In this document: positions 52,853 through 60,406 of the stretch, one piece after another
Layout of the letters: each line of letters starts with the position of its first letter
Position numbering within the stretch: position 1 is the first letter of the stretch
Assembly (NCBI GenBank): GCA_001673575.1
Contig: LZME01000128.1
Span: 1-64,000 of the forward strand
Length of the DNA stretch: 64,000 nt
Source: Mycolicibacter heraklionensis
GTDB lineage: Bacteria; Actinomycetota; Actinomycetes; Mycobacteriales; Mycobacteriaceae
Direction of reading: 5' to 3'
The notes under the pieces: generated by a model
What the model saw: only the letters and a program-made list of their open reading frames with translations
Database searches by the model: none
What the model was told of the DNA's origin: nothing
Made by a program: the position numbers and the translations under genes

Positions 52853-54244
52853 ATGGCTCGTTCACACCTGATTACCCAGTGGGATCCCGAAGACACCGTG
52901 GCCTGGAAGGCCGGCAACGACAAGATTGCGCGGCGCAACCTGATCTGGTCGACAGTTGCTGAGCACGCCGGTTTTTCGATCTGGTCGATCTGGTCGGTAA
53001 TGGTGTTGTTCATGCCCGAGTCGGTGTACGGCTTCAGCGCCGGCGACAAGTTCCTGCTGGCAGCCACCGCCACCCTTGCCGGCGGCCTGCTGCGCATACC
53101 CTACTCGCTGGCCACCGCGGCCTTCGGCGGACGCAATTGGACGATCTTCTCCGCGCTGGTGCTGTTGATCCCGACGATCGGGATGATGGGCCTGCTGGCC
53201 AACCCGGGGCTGCCGCTCTGGCCTTACCTGCTGTGCGCCGCCCTGACCGGCCTCGGCGGGGGTAACTTTGCCGCCTCGATGACCAACGTGAATGCCTTCT
53301 ACCCACATCGACTCAAGGGCTGGGCGCTGGCGGTCAATGCCGGGGGCGGCAACCTGGGCGTTCCGCTGGTCCAACTGGTCGGGCTGGCGGTGCTGGCCAC
53401 CGTGGGTAACCGCCAGCCGTATTGGGTGTGCGCGATCTATCTGGTGGTCCTCGCGGTAGCCGCGATCGGCGCAGCACTTTTCATGGATAATCTCGACGGC
53501 CAACGGGCAGACCTGACGGCCATGCGGGCGATCCTTCCCGAACTCGATACGTGGATCGTCGCACTGCTCTACATCGGCACGTTCGGTTCGTTCATCGGGT
53601 TCTCGTTCGCCTTCGGCCAGGTGCTGCAGATCAGCTTTGTGGGCGGCGGTCAGAGTCCCGCTCAGGCCTCGTTGCACGCTGCCCAAATAGCATTCTTGGG
53701 CCCACTTTTGGGGTCGTTGTCGCGAATCTTCGGCGGGCGCCTCGCCGATCGACTCGGCGGCAGCCGCGTCACGCTGGCTGCCTTCGGAGGCTTGTTCGCA
53801 GCCTCGGGGTTGCTCGTCGCCGTGAGCACCCTGGACAGCAGTCGCACCGGCCCCACCTCCGGCGCCGCCATGGTGGGCTACGTCATCGGCTTCGTGGCGC
53901 TGTTCATCGTGTCCGGTATCGGCAATGGCTCGGTGTACAAGATGATTCCGTCAGTCTTCGAGGCCCGCAGTCACCGAATGGGTATGCACGAGAGCGACCG
54001 TCGGCACTGGGCGCGGGCCATGTCGGGGGCGCTGATCGGGTTTGCCGGCGCAATCGGCGCGTTGGGCGGCGTAGGAATCAATCTGGCCTTGCGCCAGTCG
54101 TATGTCACCAGCGGCTCGGCTACCACAGCGTTCTGGATCTTCCTGGTGGGCTACGTCGGAGCTGCAGCACTGACCTGGCTGAGGTACGTACGTCGGCCGT
54201 TCTTCGCTCCGCAATCGGCCCAGGCTGCGTTGGCACCGGCGTAA
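52853..54244 (+). CDS. narK: Nitrate/nitrite transporter NarK, copy 2 (NarK3-like)
   Basis: A 463-residue major-facilitator transporter with twelve hydrophobic segments and both nitrate signatures: TGLGGGNFAASMTNVNAFYP near 127 and SGIGNGSVYKMIPSVFE near 350. It shares start (WDPEDTVAWKAGN) and length with copy 1. Its position directly before nnaR (one base between) matches Rv0261c-Rv0260c. The ATG has no Shine-Dalgarno sequence; a TACCGT box lies six bases upstream, so translation from a leaderless message is likely. It probably imports nitrate for reduction and assimilation. Confidence 0.92.
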   Translation: MARSHLITQWDPEDTVAWKAGNDKIARRNLIWSTVAEHAGFSIWSIWSVMVLFMPESVYGFSAGDKFLLAATATLAGGLLRIPYSLATAAFGGRNWTIFSALVLLIPTIGMMGLLANPGLPLWPYLLCAALTGLGGGNFAASMTNVNAFYPHRLKGWALAVNAGGGNLGVPLVQLVGLAVLATVGNRQPYWVCAIYLVVLAVAAIGAALFMDNLDGQRADLTAMRAILPELDTWIVALLYIGTFGSFIGFSFAFGQVLQISFVGGGQSPAQASLHAAQIAFLGPLLGSLSRIFGGRLADRLGGSRVTLAAFGGLFAASGLLVAVSTLDSSRTGPTSGAAMVGYVIGFVALFIVSGIGNGSVYKMIPSVFEARSHRMGMHESDRRHWARAMSGALIGFAGAIGALGGVGINLALRQSYVTSGSATTAFWIFLVGYVGAAALTWLRYVRRPFFAPQSAQAALAPA

Positions 54245-54245
54245 G

Positions 54246-55379
54246 GTGTCCACTTCGCTGAGCGGTTATCGGGTCGCGGTGACGTCAGCGCGCCGCGCTG
54301 ACGAGCTCTGCACCCTGCTGCGGCGCCACGGTGCCTCGGTCTGCGCAGCGCCGGCTATCACCATGATCGACTTAACCGACGACATCGTGTTGCGCGGCCG
54401 TACCGAAGCATTGATCGAGACACCACCAGATGTCCTGGTGGTGACGACCGCCATGGGCTTTCGCGGCTGGATCGCTGCGGCCGAAGGGTGGGGCATCGCC
54501 GACCGGCTGATCGCAGCCTTGACCACCACCCGCATCGTGGCCCGGGGGCCGAAGGCAGTCGGCGCGTTGCGCACCGTGGGCCTGTCGGAGGAGTGGTCGC
54601 CCGAATCCGAGTCGTCAGAAGCGATGGTCGATTATCTGAAGTCCGATATTGCCGGTGCTCGCATGGCAGTACAGCTGCACGGCACCACCGGCGACTGGGA
54701 TCCCGCCCCCGAGCTGCTCGACCAATTTCGCAGAGCGGGAGCCGACGTGCTTTCCATCCCCGTCTACCGGTGGCGGCCGGCGCACCCAGGTGGGGAATTC
54801 GACCAGCTCACCTCGCAGATCGCCCAGCGCCAATTCGACGCGGTCAGCTTCACCTCCGCTGCCGCGGTGATGGCGACACTCGCTCGTGCGGCCGACCTCG
54901 GTATCTCCGAGGCGCTGCTTCTCGCGCTGCGGTCCGATGTACACGCGATGTGCGTCGGACCGTTGACTGCCCGGCCGCTGACGCTGCTGAACGTCCCGAC
55001 TTCGTCGCCGCGGCGAATGCGCTTGGGGGCGTTAGCTCGTCACATCATCGACGAGCTGCCGCGCCTGCGCACCCACACCGTCCAGGCCGCCGGCCATCGA
55101 ATCGAACTCCGCGGCAATTGCGTGATAATCGACGGGGTGGCCAAGCCGATGTCGCCTTCGAGTATGGCTACCCTGCGGGCACTGGCTCACCAGCCCGGGC
55201 GTGTCGTCTCGCGGCAGACCCTGCTTGAAGCGCTGCCCGGCAACGGCGCCAGCACCCACGCGGTAGAAACCGCCGTCCTGAGACTGCGAACTACCCTGGG
55301 CGACAAGAACATTGTCGCCACCGTTGTCAAGCGGGGCTATCGCCTGGCCGTGGACCAGGTAGATCAGGAAGCCGGCTAG
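54246..55379 (+). CDS. nnaR: NnaR nitrogen/nitrate regulator (HemD-like plus winged helix)
   Basis: A 377-residue two-domain regulator. Residues 1-270 are a uroporphyrinogen-III-synthase-like domain (SGYRVAVTSARRADELCTLL, VVTTAMGFRGWI, VARGPKAVGAL, FTSAAAVMATLARA). Residues about 280-377 are an OmpR-type winged helix (HRIELRGNCVIIDGVAK, KRGYRLAVD). This is the architecture of Rv0260c and of NnaR, which in M. smegmatis and Streptomyces helps GlnR activate nitrate and nitrite genes. The GTG at 54246 starts one base after the narK stop. It converges on nirD with a six-base gap; targets should include both narK copies and nirBD. Confidence 0.93.
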   Translation: MSTSLSGYRVAVTSARRADELCTLLRRHGASVCAAPAITMIDLTDDIVLRGRTEALIETPPDVLVVTTAMGFRGWIAAAEGWGIADRLIAALTTTRIVARGPKAVGALRTVGLSEEWSPESESSEAMVDYLKSDIAGARMAVQLHGTTGDWDPAPELLDQFRRAGADVLSIPVYRWRPAHPGGEFDQLTSQIAQRQFDAVSFTSAAAVMATLARAADLGISEALLLALRSDVHAMCVGPLTARPLTLLNVPTSSPRRMRLGALARHIIDELPRLRTHTVQAAGHRIELRGNCVIIDGVAKPMSPSSMATLRALAHQPGRVVSRQTLLEALPGNGASTHAVETAVLRLRTTLGDKNIVATVVKRGYRLAVDQVDQEAG

Positions 55380-55385
55380 GACCGG

Positions 55386-55754
55386 TTAGGCAACGGCGCG
55401 TTCCGCGACGGCCTGTCCGACCTGCACATAGCCGTCCTCGGTGATCCGCGTCGGGTACACCCGCACCGACACGCTCGGGTCATCCAGGCAGCTGCCGTCG
55501 TCCAAGGCGAACGCCTGCTTCTTCAGCGGGGAGATGACGGAAAGGCGGCCGCCGCGGTCGCCCACGATCCCGCGGGACATCACCGCTGCCCGGAAGAACG
55601 GGTCGATGTTGCACACCGCGCGCACCGAGCCGTCATCAAGCCGGAACAACGCCGCTTGCTTACCGTTGGCGAGCAACACGCCCACGCCGAGCCCGGGAAT
55701 CAGACTGTCGTAGCGGCAGGCGGTGGTCCAAGTGTCGATGTTGCTGGTGCTCAT
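55386..55754 (-). CDS. nirD: Nitrite reductase small subunit NirD
   Basis: A 122-residue Rieske-fold small subunit of assimilatory NADH nitrite reductase. It has WTTACRYDSLIPGLGVGVLL, CNIDPFFRAAVMSRGIVGD, and PLKKQAFALDDGSCLDDP. The CxH and CxxH ligands of true Rieske proteins are not all present, as is usual for NirD. It starts in an ATGA overlap with nirB, so the two are made together, and ends next to nnaR, which is transcribed the opposite way. It matches Rv0253. Confidence 0.93.
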   Translation of the reverse strand: MSTSNIDTWTTACRYDSLIPGLGVGVLLANGKQAALFRLDDGSVRAVCNIDPFFRAAVMSRGIVGDRGGRLSVISPLKKQAFALDDGSCLDDPSVSVRVYPTRITEDGYVQVGQAVAERAVA

Positions 55755-58318
55755 GATTCCTCCTTAGATGAGCGCACGACCGGGACGGGTAGCGGGATCT
55801 TGCGGCCGTCGCGCACGGTGAACGCGACGGTGGGGTCTTCGGCGTCGGGGGCGTTGACGAACGAGACGAATCGCGACAGCTTCTCGGGGTCGTCCAGGAC
55901 GCCCTTCCACTCGTCGGTGTAGTTGTCGACGTGGCGGGCCATCTCCGCCTCGAATTCCTCTGCCAGCCCGAGGGAGTCGTCGCAGACGACCTCGCGGACG
56001 TGGTCGAGTCCACCTTCCATCGCCTCGATCCACGGCGCGGTGCGCTGCAACCGATCTGCGGTGCGAATGTAGAACATCAGGAACCGGTCGATGTAGCGGA
56101 ACACGGTCTCGGTGTCGAGGTCGCTGGCGAGCAGCTGAGCGTGCTTGGGCGACATACCGCCGTTGCCGCCGACGTAAAGGTTCCAACCGATCTCGGTCGC
56201 GATCACACCGACGTCTTTGGCGCGCGCCTCCGCACACTCGCGCGCGCAGCCCGAGACGCCCATCTTGATCTTGTGCGGCGCGCGCAGTCCGCGGTAGCGC
56301 AGCTCCAAATCGATGGCCATCTTCACCGAGTCCTGCTGCCCGTAGCGGCACCAGTCGCTGCCCACACAGCTCTTCACCGTCCGCAACGACTTCCCGTACG
56401 CCTGACCGGATTCCATGCCGGCGTCCACCAGCTTGCGCCAGATCGCGGGTAGCTGATCCACCCGTGCACCGAACATGTCGATGCGCTGCCCGCCGGTGAT
56501 CTTGGTGTAAAGGCCGAATTCCTGGGCGATCTGGCCGATCAGGATCAGGTGCTCGGGCTTGATCTCGCCGCCGGGCACCCGCGGAACCACCGAGTAGCTG
56601 CCGTTGCGCTGAATGTTGGCCAGGAAGTGGTCATTGGTGTCCTGCAGTGCCGCCTGTTCGCCCTCAAGGATGTGGTCGGATCCGGTGGACGCCAAGATGG
56701 AGGCGACGGTGGGCTTGCAGATGTCACAGCCGTGGCCCGTGCCGAACCGCTCCAGCAGTTCGGAGAAGGTGCGGATTCCGGTGACCTGGACGATCTCGAA
56801 CAGCTCCGCGCGTGACTGGGCGAAGTGTTCGCACAGCGCCTTGGACTGCTCGACTCCCTCGGCGACCAGCAACTCCTTGAGCAGCGGAATGCAGGATCCG
56901 CACGAGGTTCCCGCCTTGGTGCAGTCCTTCAGGCTCTGCACGTCGCGGCAACCTCCGGCGATCGCGTCGCACAGCTGGTCTTTGCTGACGTTGTTGCAGG
57001 AACAGATCTGCGCCGCCCCAGGCAACGCGCTGATTCCCAGTGCGCTCTTGTTGTCGCCGGAGCCGGCCGGAGCGATCAGGTCCAAGGGATCGCCGGGCAG
57101 CTCGGCGCCGACCATCGGACGCAGCACACCGTAGGAAGATGCGTCGCCGACCAGGATCCCGCCGAGCAGGGTCTTGGCGTCGTCGGAGAGCACCAGCTTG
57201 GCGTAGGTCCGCTTCACCGGATCGTTGATGACGACCGACAGCGAGTTCTCGGTCGCCCCCATCGCGTCGCCGAAGCTGGCCACGTCGACACCGAGCAGCT
57301 TGAGCTTGGTGGACATGTCCGCCTCGCCGAATTCGGCCACACCCTCGAGCAGGCGGTCGGCGACCACCTCGGCGCTGGTGTAGCCGGGCCCGACCAATCC
57401 GTAGCAGACACCCTCGATGGCGGCCACCTCGCCGATCGCGTACACGTCGGAATCACTGGTCCGACAGCACAAATCGGTCAACACACCGCCGCGCTCGGCG
57501 ATAGCCAGGCCGGCCTCACGAGCCAGTTCGTCGCGCGGGCGCACCCCTGCGGCGAAGATCACCAGTCCGGCCTCAATCGCGTTGCCGTCGGAGAGTTTTA
57601 CCCGCAGGGTCGGTGAACCGTATTGGTGGGTCAGTTGCTCGATGGACTCGGTACCCACGCCGACGTGCACCGCGATGCCCAGGTCCGAGATCATCCGGCT
57701 CAGCAGTACACCGCCGGCGTCGTCGAGCTGTTGCGGCATCAGCCGCGGCGCCATCTCGACGATGTGCGGTTCGATCCCCGACGCGCGCAGCGCGTTCGCG
57801 GCCTCCAACCCCAGCAGCCCGCCGCCGATCACCACTCCGGCTCGGGTGTTACCGGCTTCGAGCATGCACTCGATGTCGGCCCGGATTCCGTCCAGATCAT
57901 CCAGGGTCCGGTAGACGTGGCAGCCGGGCAGATCGTGGCCCGGCACCGGGGGGACGAACGCGCGCGAGCCGGTCGCCAGCACCAGGGTGTCGTAGCCGTA
58001 ACGCTGTCCATCCACGGCGAGCACAGATTTGTCGGCCAGGTCGACCTTCTCGACCCGGGTGCTCAGCAGCAGCCGCACCTGCTCGTCGTCGGCGTAGTCG
58101 TTGCCCGGCAGCGCCAGCCGGGACCGGTCCCACCCGTCGGTGTAGGAGGTCAACCCGACGCGGTCGTAGGCGGGGTCGGACTCCTCGGCAAGCACCGTGA
58201 CCCGCCAGTTTCCGCCGCCCGACCGGCTGCGCAGAGCCTCCACGAAACGATGCCCCACCATGCCGTGTCCGACCACGACAAGGTCTTTCACGGCGCGGGG
58301 GGTCTCGATCGTGGTCAT
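55751..58318 (-). CDS. nirB: NADH-dependent nitrite reductase large subunit NirB
   Basis: An 855-residue sirohaem enzyme reducing nitrite to ammonium. The N-terminal FAD/NAD part opens LVVVGHGMVGHRFVEAL and includes VIGGGLLGLEAANALR. The middle has two BFD-like [2Fe-2S] parts with ICSCNNVSKDQLC and AGTSCGSC, and GTGHGCDICKP. The C-terminal ferredoxin-like and sirohaem domains contain the cysteine sets in CVGSDWCRYG and GVSGCARECAEA before GWNLYVGGNGG. The ATG at 58318 is 14 codons inside the longest frame and fits the family. A GlnR-like array and a GTGAG-N4-CTCAC palindrome lie 45-91 bases upstream. It matches Rv0252. Confidence 0.95.
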   Translation of the reverse strand: MTTIETPRAVKDLVVVGHGMVGHRFVEALRSRSGGGNWRVTVLAEESDPAYDRVGLTSYTDGWDRSRLALPGNDYADDEQVRLLLSTRVEKVDLADKSVLAVDGQRYGYDTLVLATGSRAFVPPVPGHDLPGCHVYRTLDDLDGIRADIECMLEAGNTRAGVVIGGGLLGLEAANALRASGIEPHIVEMAPRLMPQQLDDAGGVLLSRMISDLGIAVHVGVGTESIEQLTHQYGSPTLRVKLSDGNAIEAGLVIFAAGVRPRDELAREAGLAIAERGGVLTDLCCRTSDSDVYAIGEVAAIEGVCYGLVGPGYTSAEVVADRLLEGVAEFGEADMSTKLKLLGVDVASFGDAMGATENSLSVVINDPVKRTYAKLVLSDDAKTLLGGILVGDASSYGVLRPMVGAELPGDPLDLIAPAGSGDNKSALGISALPGAAQICSCNNVSKDQLCDAIAGGCRDVQSLKDCTKAGTSCGSCIPLLKELLVAEGVEQSKALCEHFAQSRAELFEIVQVTGIRTFSELLERFGTGHGCDICKPTVASILASTGSDHILEGEQAALQDTNDHFLANIQRNGSYSVVPRVPGGEIKPEHLILIGQIAQEFGLYTKITGGQRIDMFGARVDQLPAIWRKLVDAGMESGQAYGKSLRTVKSCVGSDWCRYGQQDSVKMAIDLELRYRGLRAPHKIKMGVSGCARECAEARAKDVGVIATEIGWNLYVGGNGGMSPKHAQLLASDLDTETVFRYIDRFLMFYIRTADRLQRTAPWIEAMEGGLDHVREVVCDDSLGLAEEFEAEMARHVDNYTDEWKGVLDDPEKLSRFVSFVNAPDAEDPTVAFTVRDGRKIPLPVPVVRSSKEES

Positions 58319-58362
58319 GAAAAAGAGGCTAGGAAGCCGATATTGCCGGAATATCGCCATAC

Positions 58363-58409
58363 GTTACAAGCGTGTGACGGTCTGCTCACGCGGCTGTGAG
58401 GCCCCTCAC
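58363..58409 (-). promoter_or_regulatory. GlnR-like array and GTGAG-N4-CTCAC palindrome before nirB
   Basis: On the nirB strand the order is GTGAG-N4-CTCAC-N6-GTGAG-N6-GTCAC-N6-GTAAC, with the last four half-sites in 11-base phase. GTCAC-N6-GTAAC fits a GlnR site, and GTGAG-N4-CTCAC matches the palindrome seen before sbtA and narK copy 1. Joint control by GlnR and NnaR is the natural reading. Confidence 0.6.
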
Positions 58410-58454
58410 GACCGCCCCTTCTGAAGTGCTCGTTCACCCACGGCGAACACGGAA

Positions 58455-58475
58455 CTTTAGCGCGGTCGACTCAAG
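58455..58475 (+). promoter_or_regulatory. HAIR-like HspR site before the hsp20 gene
   Basis: CTTTAGC-N7-ACTCAAG, where the HspR inverted repeat consensus is CTTGAGT-N7-ACTCAAG. The right arm is perfect and the left has two mismatches. It lies 62 bases before the hsp20 start, a normal distance for repression by HspR. Confidence 0.65.
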
Positions 58476-58536
58476 TTCTATCGGGTGACGGACCGGCACC
58501 AGACCGGCACGCAGCAATCACCACAAGGAGACATCC

Positions 58537-59016
58537 ATGAGCACCCTGACTCTGTGGCAGCGTCCATTCAAGGCCCATGCAAGCCACCCCTTCAGCCCCG
58601 CCTTCGACACCGACCGTTGGGTCCGCGACTTTTTCAGCCCGGCCACGGCCAGCGACTGGCGGGCGCCCACCGCCACCGGATTCCGGCCGGCCGCTGAGAT
58701 CACCAAGGACGGCGACGACGCGGTGGTGAAGCTGGAACTGCCGGGCATCGACATCGACAAGGACGTGACGGTCGAACTCGACAGCGGTCACCTGGTGGTG
58801 CGCGGCGAACGCCGCGATGAGCACGCCGAGACCGACGCCGACACCAACCGGACGCTGCGCGAGGTGCGCTACGGCGCGTTCCGCCGCTCGTTCGCGGTTC
58901 CGGCACACGTCACCGGCGAAGCCGTGACGGCGACGTATGACGCCGGCGTACTCACGGTCCGGGTAGCGGGCGTGTACGCGGGCACTCAGCCGCAGTCCAT
59001 CGCCATCACCAAGTAA
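58537..59016 (+). CDS. hsp: Small heat-shock protein Hsp20 (Acr2-like)
   Basis: A 159-residue alpha-crystallin-type chaperone that holds unfolding proteins. The N-terminal arm (MSTLTLWQRPFKAHASHPF) is followed by the alpha-crystallin domain (about 50-140) with AAEITKDGDDAVVKLELPGI, GHLVVRGERRDEH and YGAFRRSFAVPAHV, and the closing AGVLTVRV. It matches Rv0251c (Acr2), which in M. tuberculosis is controlled by HspR and by envelope-stress sigma factors. A HAIR-like site lies upstream, and a strong terminator follows. Confidence 0.93.
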   Translation: MSTLTLWQRPFKAHASHPFSPAFDTDRWVRDFFSPATASDWRAPTATGFRPAAEITKDGDDAVVKLELPGIDIDKDVTVELDSGHLVVRGERRDEHAETDADTNRTLREVRYGAFRRSFAVPAHVTGEAVTATYDAGVLTVRVAGVYAGTQPQSIAITK

Positions 59017-59040
59017 GCCGCCCAGACACCGTCCGACCCG

Positions 59041-59074
59041 AAAACCCCTGCACACGCCCGTGTGTGGGGGTTTT
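59041..59074 (+). terminator. Rho-independent terminator after hsp20
   Basis: AAAACCCC...ACACG pairs with CGTGTGTGGGGGTTTT across a two-base loop, about 25 bases after the hsp20 stop. A long GC-rich stem followed by TTTT makes this the clearest intrinsic terminator in the window. The A-run on the left could let it work on both strands. Confidence 0.85.
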
Positions 59075-59181
59075 CGGCGTCCAACACGTCATGCGCACAA
59101 CGTGATCTGTCTCACGTTCCGTTCCTCGTGTGATTAGCATCGGGTGAACGTACTGTGATCCGTACCACCCGAGGAGGTCTG

Positions 59182-59478
59182 GTGTCGAGCACTACCGAAC
59201 TCGCCGAACTGCACACCCTGATTGGTGACCTGCGGCGTTGCGTGCTGGGGCTGAAGACGCGCTTCGGCGACATCCCTGGAATGCGCCGCATCGAACTGGA
59301 CGCCGAGCGCATCCTCACCGACGTTCAACTCCTCGAATCCGACGCCGGAGAAATGGACTTGGAGCGCTGGGCGGCCGAGCGGTCGCACGAGAAGATCACC
59401 ATCCCTGACACCGAATACGACAGCGAATTCTGGCGCGACGTCGACGACGAAGGCGTCGGCGGCCAAGGCAGGTACTGA
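59182..59478 (+). CDS. Conserved small protein of the Sdh1 operon (Rv0250c-like)
   Basis: A 98-residue soluble protein. A helical N-terminal half (TTELAELHTLIGDLRRCVLG, IELDAERILTDVQLLESDA) is followed by an acidic C-terminus (TIPDTEYDSEFWRDVDDEG). No catalytic motif is visible. It matches Rv0250c in length and position, the first gene of the Sdh1 cluster. The GTG at 59182 has GAGGAGG just upstream; the frame extends 27 bases further to a start with no ribosome site. A regulatory or assembly role for Sdh1 is a guess from constant neighbourhood. Confidence 0.82.
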   Translation: MSSTTELAELHTLIGDLRRCVLGLKTRFGDIPGMRRIELDAERILTDVQLLESDAGEMDLERWAAERSHEKITIPDTEYDSEFWRDVDDEGVGGQGRY

Positions 59479-59547
59479 CCCACACCGGGTGCTGCTTGCG
59501 GCCAAGGGGCGCCCTCCGACGAACTGAGCCGAAGGGAACCCCACCAG

Positions 59548-60372
59548 ATGAGCGCACCCGCCGTGAACCGTCCCGGCGTCTTCTCGGCGACTCGCGCACG
59601 GATCGCGAATCGCACGCTGCGCACCGACCGCTGGTGGCTGTCGCCGCTACGGGTGAACCTCGGACTGGACGCGTTCATCATCTACGCGACCATCCGGTCG
59701 TTCTGGGGCAGCGCCTACTGGGTTGACAAGTACCACTACCTGACGCCGTTCTACTCGCCGTGCATCAGCGCGTCATGCGTGCCCGGCTCGAGCCACCTGG
59801 GCGTCTGGTTACCTGAGTTCCCTCGGTGGATTCCCTTGGGGGCATTGGTATTGCCCTTCCTGCTGTGTTTCCGGCTCACCTGCTACTACTACCGGAAGGC
59901 CTACTACCGTGCCTTCTGGCAGTCGCCGACGGCCTGCGCGGTCCCTGAACCCCGCGCCCACTACACCGGCGAGACCCGCTTCCCGCTGATCCTGCAGAAC
60001 AGCCACCGCTACTTCTTCTATGCCGCGTTCGCGCTGGCCGCGCTCAATACCTATGACGCGTTCGCCGCGCTGCACTCCGACGACGGGCCTGGTGGGTTCG
60101 GGTTCGGCGTGGGCAACATCGTGCTGTTCGCGAACGTGGCGATGCTCTGGGCCTATACCGGCGGCTGTCACTCCTGCCGGCACGTCTTCGGCGGTCGCCT
60201 CAACCACTTCTCCAAACACCCGGTCCGCTACTGGTTCTGGACGAAGATCAGCTGGTTCAACGGCCGCCACCAGCAGTTCGCCTGGATCACCCTGGGCACG
60301 CTGGCGTTCACCGACCTCTACATCGCCCTGGTGTCCAGCGGCGTCATCACCGATTTCCGGTTCGTCGGCTAA
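59548..60372 (+). CDS. sdhC: Succinate dehydrogenase 1 membrane anchor
   Basis: A 274-residue polytopic membrane subunit (Rv0249c-like) with about five transmembrane helices, including LRVNLGLDAFIIYATI, WIPLGALVLPFLLCFRL, RYFFYAAFALAALNTYD and WITLGTLAFTDLYIALVSS. Two clusters of Cys/His, SPCISASCVPGSSH near 70 and GGCHSCRHVFGG near 206, stand out. In M. smegmatis Sdh1 a membrane-embedded Rieske-type cluster has been reported in this complex, and these residues are plausible ligands. ATG 59548 follows AAGGGAACCCCACC. It passes electrons from succinate oxidation to menaquinone. Followed closely by sdhA and sdhB. Confidence 0.88.
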   Translation: MSAPAVNRPGVFSATRARIANRTLRTDRWWLSPLRVNLGLDAFIIYATIRSFWGSAYWVDKYHYLTPFYSPCISASCVPGSSHLGVWLPEFPRWIPLGALVLPFLLCFRLTCYYYRKAYYRAFWQSPTACAVPEPRAHYTGETRFPLILQNSHRYFFYAAFALAALNTYDAFAALHSDDGPGGFGFGVGNIVLFANVAMLWAYTGGCHSCRHVFGGRLNHFSKHPVRYWFWTKISWFNGRHQQFAWITLGTLAFTDLYIALVSSGVITDFRFVG

Positions 60373-60406
60373 GTGCCGCGATCACACGAAGGGTTAGCGA
60401 GAATTC

